This document shows positions 18,221 through 20,940 of a stretch of DNA of 20,940 nucleotides, one piece after another. The notes below the pieces were generated by a model. That model did not search any database, was not told where the DNA came from, and saw only the letters and a list, made by a program, of their open reading frames with translations. This DNA comes from Nitrosomonas eutropha (GTDB lineage Bacteria; Pseudomonadota; Gammaproteobacteria; Burkholderiales; Nitrosomonadaceae), in assembly GCA_014584635.1 (NCBI GenBank), contig JACTML010000042.1, positions 1-20,940 of the forward strand, in the 5' to 3' direction. Made by a program: the position numbers and the translations under genes. Every line of letters starts with the position of its first letter. Position 1 is the first letter of the stretch.

Positions 18221-19098
18221 TGGCTGCTTTGTCTGTCTCAGCACAGCAGACGGATATGGGGGCACCCATTACAATTGGTGAGCTTTTGCGAAAAGCCGCA
18301 GATGGAGTGGATCGGGTGGATGCGCGCTGGCTGTTGCAAAATATGCTGAACGTGGATGCTGCTTTTCTGATTGCACACGCGGAATTGTTGCTCAGTGTGG
18401 AGCAAGTTGCGCATTTTCAGCGATTGCTCGCACGACGTATCGCAGGAGAACCGGTTGCGTATCTGACAGGAAAAAGGGGATTTTATGATCTGGTTTTTGA
18501 AGTTACGCCGGATGTTTTAATTCCCCGTCCTGAAACGGAATTGCTGGTGGAGGTGGCGTTATCTAAAATTCCACTTGGCCGGCGCTGTAATATTCTTGAT
18601 TTAGGGACAGGAAGCGGGGCAATTGCAGTCACAATTGCCAGACATCGTCCTGATGCTTGTATAACAGCGGTGGATCTTTCTCCTTCAGCGCTGGCAGTGG
18701 CACGCAGAAATGCTGAAAAATATTCTGTGGAAAATGTGATATTTGTGGAGGCTGACTGGTTTACAGGCTTTACGGATGAAAAATTTGATGTGATTGTGGC
18801 TAATCCGCCTTATATAGCCGAGGGAGATCCGCATCTTGAAGGAGATGGCTTGCGTTTCGAGCCTTCTATTGCACTAGTGGCCTCCAATAACGGTCTGAAT
18901 TGTATACATACAATAATTGCCCAGGCTCCGGGTTATCTGAAGCATTCCGGATGGTTAATATTTGAACACGGGTATGATCAGGCGGATATCAGTCGTAAAT
19001 TACTGGATAAAGCTGGTTTTTTTCATATATTCACCAGACCGGATCTTTCCGAAACAGATAGGGTAACAGGTGGACAATGTGAGTCAGCTCTGGTGTAG
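18220..19098 (+). CDS. prmC: Release factor glutamine methyltransferase
   Basis: This 292-residue SAM-dependent enzyme methylates the GGQ glutamine of release factors. It has an N-terminal helical domain for release-factor binding (about 1-95), then LIPRPETELLVE (100-111), the SAM-binding loop ILDLGTGSGAIAV (125-137) and the catalytic NPPY (195-198) in VIVANPPYIAEGDPHLEGD. It starts at the ATG in TAATG, sharing a base with the prfA stop. An internal ATG at 18256 (MGAPITIGELL) would drop a poorly conserved 12-residue leader. It ends 38 bp before a family A repeat. Confidence 0.94.
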   Translation: MAALSVSAQQTDMGAPITIGELLRKAADGVDRVDARWLLQNMLNVDAAFLIAHAELLLSVEQVAHFQRLLARRIAGEPVAYLTGKRGFYDLVFEVTPDVLIPRPETELLVEVALSKIPLGRRCNILDLGTGSGAIAVTIARHRPDACITAVDLSPSALAVARRNAEKYSVENVIFVEADWFTGFTDEKFDVIVANPPYIAEGDPHLEGDGLRFEPSIALVASNNGLNCIHTIIAQAPGYLKHSGWLIFEHGYDQADISRKLLDKAGFFHIFTRPDLSETDRVTGGQCESALV

Positions 19099-19136
19099 GA
19101 ATTTATGTTACATACCTGGAAATTATTCAGGTTCCA

Positions 19137-19278
19137 GGAACTTTCAACATCTTACTGAAGGGTACATTACGGCGTTAACATTGGGCTTGTATGCTCAACA
19201 TACTGCGGGCATGTTCCGCTTTTTTGTTTAACTTCGCCTGGTGCTGTTACCTTTGATTGAAGCCTTGAACAGGTTCCT
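19137..19278 (+). repeat. Dispersed MITE-like repeat, family A, copy 4
   Basis: This ~142-bp copy lies between prmC and grxD. It shows TTACTGAAGGGTACATTACG, GCGTTAACATTG, the central hairpin AACAT...ATGTT (19197-19213), TTTGTTTAACTTCGCCTGGT, and a right end GATTGAAGCCTTGAACAGGT followed by TCCT. The right end is the inverted complement of the consensus left end AGAACCTGTTC. In this copy the hairpin bases have changed on both sides while pairing is kept. Confidence 0.8.
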
Positions 19279-19332
19279 GAGGCAGGCGAGTGTTTGGCGA
19301 ATTTTCATATCAATCTGGAAGGGGAATAAATT

Positions 19333-19641
19333 ATGGACATTACTGATTCTATTGAGCAGCAGGTATCAACACATCCGGTGGTTTTGTATATGAAGGGCAC
19401 TCCGCAGCAACCGCAGTGCGGTTTTTCCGCCAATGCTGTGCAAATATTGAATGCTTGTGGTGTCGAGGATTTTTTTGCGGTAAATGTACTGGCTGATCCG
19501 GAAGTACGGCAAGGCATTAAGGACTATTCCAACTGGCCGACTATTCCTCAGCTGTATGTCAATGGAGAGTTTGTTGGCGGGTCGGATATCATGACAGAAA
19601 TGTTTCAGAATGGTGAGCTGAAAAAATTGCTGGAAAAATAA
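19333..19641 (+). CDS. grxD: Monothiol glutaredoxin Grx4 family
   Basis: This 102-residue monothiol glutaredoxin has the active site CGFS at C29-S32 ([13 protein letters not shown]). It also has the glutathione-binding [20 protein letters not shown] segment. Members bind a [2Fe-2S] cluster with glutathione and act in iron-sulfur cluster delivery. The ATG has GGAAGGGG upstream. A family A repeat separates it from prmC and a family B repeat follows, so its expression may be uncoupled from the hemA-prfA-prmC group. Confidence 0.95.
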   Translation: MDITDSIEQQVSTHPVVLYMKGTPQQPQCGFSANAVQILNACGVEDFFAVNVLADPEVRQGIKDYSNWPTIPQLYVNGEFVGGSDIMTEMFQNGELKKLLEK

Positions 19642-19664
19642 ATTTGTCTGTATGCTGGTTTTGG

Positions 19665-19804
19665 GGAACCTTTGCAAAACGTTAGCGAGGCAGTCAGTTT
19701 AAGGCGAAAATCGGCGGGAAAGCGGAATTTATGCGTGATAAATGAGTATTTTGAGCCGATTTTTAACGCGGAAATGGCAACGTAGATAGTTTTTCAGAGG
19801 TTCT
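19665..19804 (-). repeat. Dispersed MITE-like repeat, family B, copy 2
   Basis: This 140-bp element is in reverse orientation to 5038-5177 and is the same length. Its ends are clear inverted repeats: GGAACCTTTGCAAAAC at the left and GTTTTTCAGAGGTTCT at the right. The centre contains ATTTAT-N5-ATAAAT, a perfect hairpin. It lies between grxD and the convergent YqaA-family gene, starting one base past the latter's stop codon. Confidence 0.8.
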
Positions 19805-19805
19805 C

Positions 19806-20225
19806 TTAGCTGATTGCTGAAGCAATAATCCAATAGCGTACAAATTTTCCAGCTGCAATGAAGCAGGTTGCAGCAACCCAGTTTATCCGCAACCATCCGG
19901 CTGTCACGCATAATATGTCACCAATAAGTGGCAGCCAGGAAAGAAACAATATAGGCGCGCCATGGCGGCGTGTCCATTCCAACCCGTGAACGTGGCGGCC
20001 AATCTTTTTTGATAAAGCCTGTTCATCAGGCAGCAGGCGACCAATCACATACGAACTTAATCCTCCCAATGTGTTGCCCAGTGTGGCGACATTCAATGCC
20101 GGCCAGAATAAATCCGGGTAGGCGATTAATACTCCGGCAAGTACTGCTTCAGACCCACCGGGTAATAATGTCGCAGCGAGAAAACTGCTGGTAAAAAGCG
20201 CGAGCAGACTGGCATTTTCATCCAT
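19806..20225 (-). CDS. YqaA-family membrane protein (DedA/VTT-like)
   Basis: This 139-residue inner-membrane protein resembles E. coli YqaA (142 residues). Recognisable segments are SSFLAATLLPGGSEAVLAG, TLGNTLGGLSSYVIGR and the charged loop WTRRHGAPILFLSWLPLIGDILCVTAGWLRI, followed by a C-terminal helix ending FVRYWIIASAIS. Four hydrophobic stretches are visible (about 6-30, 40-62, 88-110, 112-136). The DedA/VTT superfamily includes lipid scramblases and flippases; this branch has no firmly assigned role. The family B repeat follows directly after the stop codon, but length indicates the protein is complete. Confidence 0.85.
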   Translation of the reverse strand: MDENASLLALFTSSFLAATLLPGGSEAVLAGVLIAYPDLFWPALNVATLGNTLGGLSSYVIGRLLPDEQALSKKIGRHVHGLEWTRRHGAPILFLSWLPLIGDILCVTAGWLRINWVAATCFIAAGKFVRYWIIASAIS

Positions 20226-20648
20226 GGAAACAGCGATATTTATTTAAATAATGGGTAGAAATGAGAGTATTGCAGAAAATGTCGGTCAGTTACCTGTTTA
20301 TTATTATGTCAGTTTAACCTGGAAACCACTGTTGGACGCGCCTGAGTATGCATTTGGTACACCGCCTGGCGAGGCGCAGGGTGGTGGGGTGTGTAATGGT
20401 CGAAGGAATTGTTGCTGAAATTCACTATATTTCTGCAGGCTCTTCCATGCCGCGTATTCTGGTTGCATAATTGCATACTATTGGTGTTTGAAATCGGATA
20501 TGCTGCAAGCCGACGATGTCTGCCAAAGTAAAGAGGGAATGTATGGTTGATGTGTATCGGCTGACAAGGTCAGTTTATGCGAACGACATGAGCAGGATAT
20601 GTGCCTGTATGCCTGCTGTTGCGGCATTCTTAATAGTGGAGTTGACTC
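20226..20648. other. Gene-poor stretch before the GST gene
   Basis: About 420 bases without a supported gene. A short plus-strand frame at 20348-20470 ends MVEGIVAEIHYISAGSSMPR, faintly like the start of MOSC-domain proteins, but stops almost at once. Small hairpins occur (CGCCT-GGCG-AGGCG near 20363; CTGAC-AAG-GTCAG near 20561). No copy of the repeat families is seen. Confidence 0.35.
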
Positions 20649-20940
20649 ATGCTGATCTATGATGCACACAGTCCCGCGCCGCGCTGTTTGCGAATGTTTC
20701 TGCTGGAAAAGCAGTTGCAATTACCGGCAGCAACCGTTGATGTGATGACCGGAGAAAACCGGCAATCGGCCTATCTGGCGGTTAATCCGGCAGGCCAGAC
20801 TCCGGCCTTGCGCCTGGACGATAACAGTATCCTGACCGAATCAGTTGCAATTGCTGAATATCTTGAAGAGCTTTATCCCGACCCTGTGTTGATCGGAAGT
20901 ACACCTGAGCAGCGCGCACAAACTCGCCAATGGTGGCGAC
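20649..20940 (+). CDS. Glutathione S-transferase-like protein, N-terminal part
   Basis: The frame opens at ATG 20649 and runs off the right edge; 97 residues are visible. They form the thioredoxin-like N-terminal GST domain: LIYDAHSPAPRCLRMFLLEK, then VNPAGQTPALRLDD (cis-proline site) and ILTESVAIAEYLEELYPDP, which contains the glutathione-binding E-S pair. The segment after about 85 begins the helical domain (TPEQRAQTRQWWR). The class and substrate cannot be judged from this part. Confidence 0.9.
   Translation, partial: MLIYDAHSPAPRCLRMFLLEKQLQLPAATVDVMTGENRQSAYLAVNPAGQTPALRLDDNSILTESVAIAEYLEELYPDPVLIGSTPEQRAQTRQWWR

Overview
The window looks like a chromosome segment of an ammonia-oxidising betaproteobacterium close to Nitrosomonas. 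The main reasons are a form IA RuBisCO operon in the order cbbL-cbbS-cbbQ-cbbO-(cbbN) with a divergent LysR regulator cbbR, the hemA-prfA-prmC-grxD order, E. coli-like housekeeping proteins, and moderate GC. This placement is inference from gene content; no database search was possible.

Layout. 1-411 is the 3' end of alaS. 667-2200 holds trxB and an overlapping Smr-domain gene. 2295-2921 is a beta-carbonic anhydrase. 2983-3878 is a two-gene module, a small DUF6922-like protein plus an AbiEii-family nucleotidyltransferase, resembling an AbiE-type toxin-antitoxin pair. 3887-4970 (minus strand) is cheY-cheZ. 5318-6253 (minus) is cbbR, divergent from the CO2-fixation operon: cbbL (6437), cbbS (7927), a strong intrinsic terminator (8324-8359), cbbQ (8545), cbbO (9386) and a small gene matching cbbN (11735). 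12072-13469 (minus) is a surface-carbohydrate biosynthesis protein and 13564-13983 (minus) an unrecognised conserved-looking small protein. A tRNA-Pro(CGG) lies at 14586-14662 (minus) and ispB at 14738-15706 (minus). Divergent from ispB is the tightly overlapping set hemA-prfA-prmC, followed by grxD. A YqaA-type membrane protein (minus) and the start of a glutathione S-transferase-like gene close the window.

How the genes work together. CbbR probably controls cbbL transcription from the 183-bp shared intergenic region. CbbL and CbbS form the hexadecameric enzyme, and CbbQ with CbbO are the AAA+/VWA activase that removes inhibitory sugar phosphates. The terminator after cbbS should keep activase expression well below enzyme expression. 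No carboxysome genes are present, and the nearby carbonic anhydrase may help with CO2/bicarbonate balance. HemA starts haem synthesis, RF1 (prfA) is the substrate of PrmC, and the three are translationally coupled.

The most unusual content lies between the genes. Six copies of two related MITE-like elements of about 140-155 bp (four of family A, two of family B) sit in intergenic spaces. Each has terminal inverted repeats beginning GAACC and a central hairpin whose pairing is kept by compensating changes. One copy separates cbbS from cbbQ. The other striking point is an exact three-residue loss (P-A-G) from the FAD-binding GxGxxG loop of an otherwise orthodox thioredoxin reductase.
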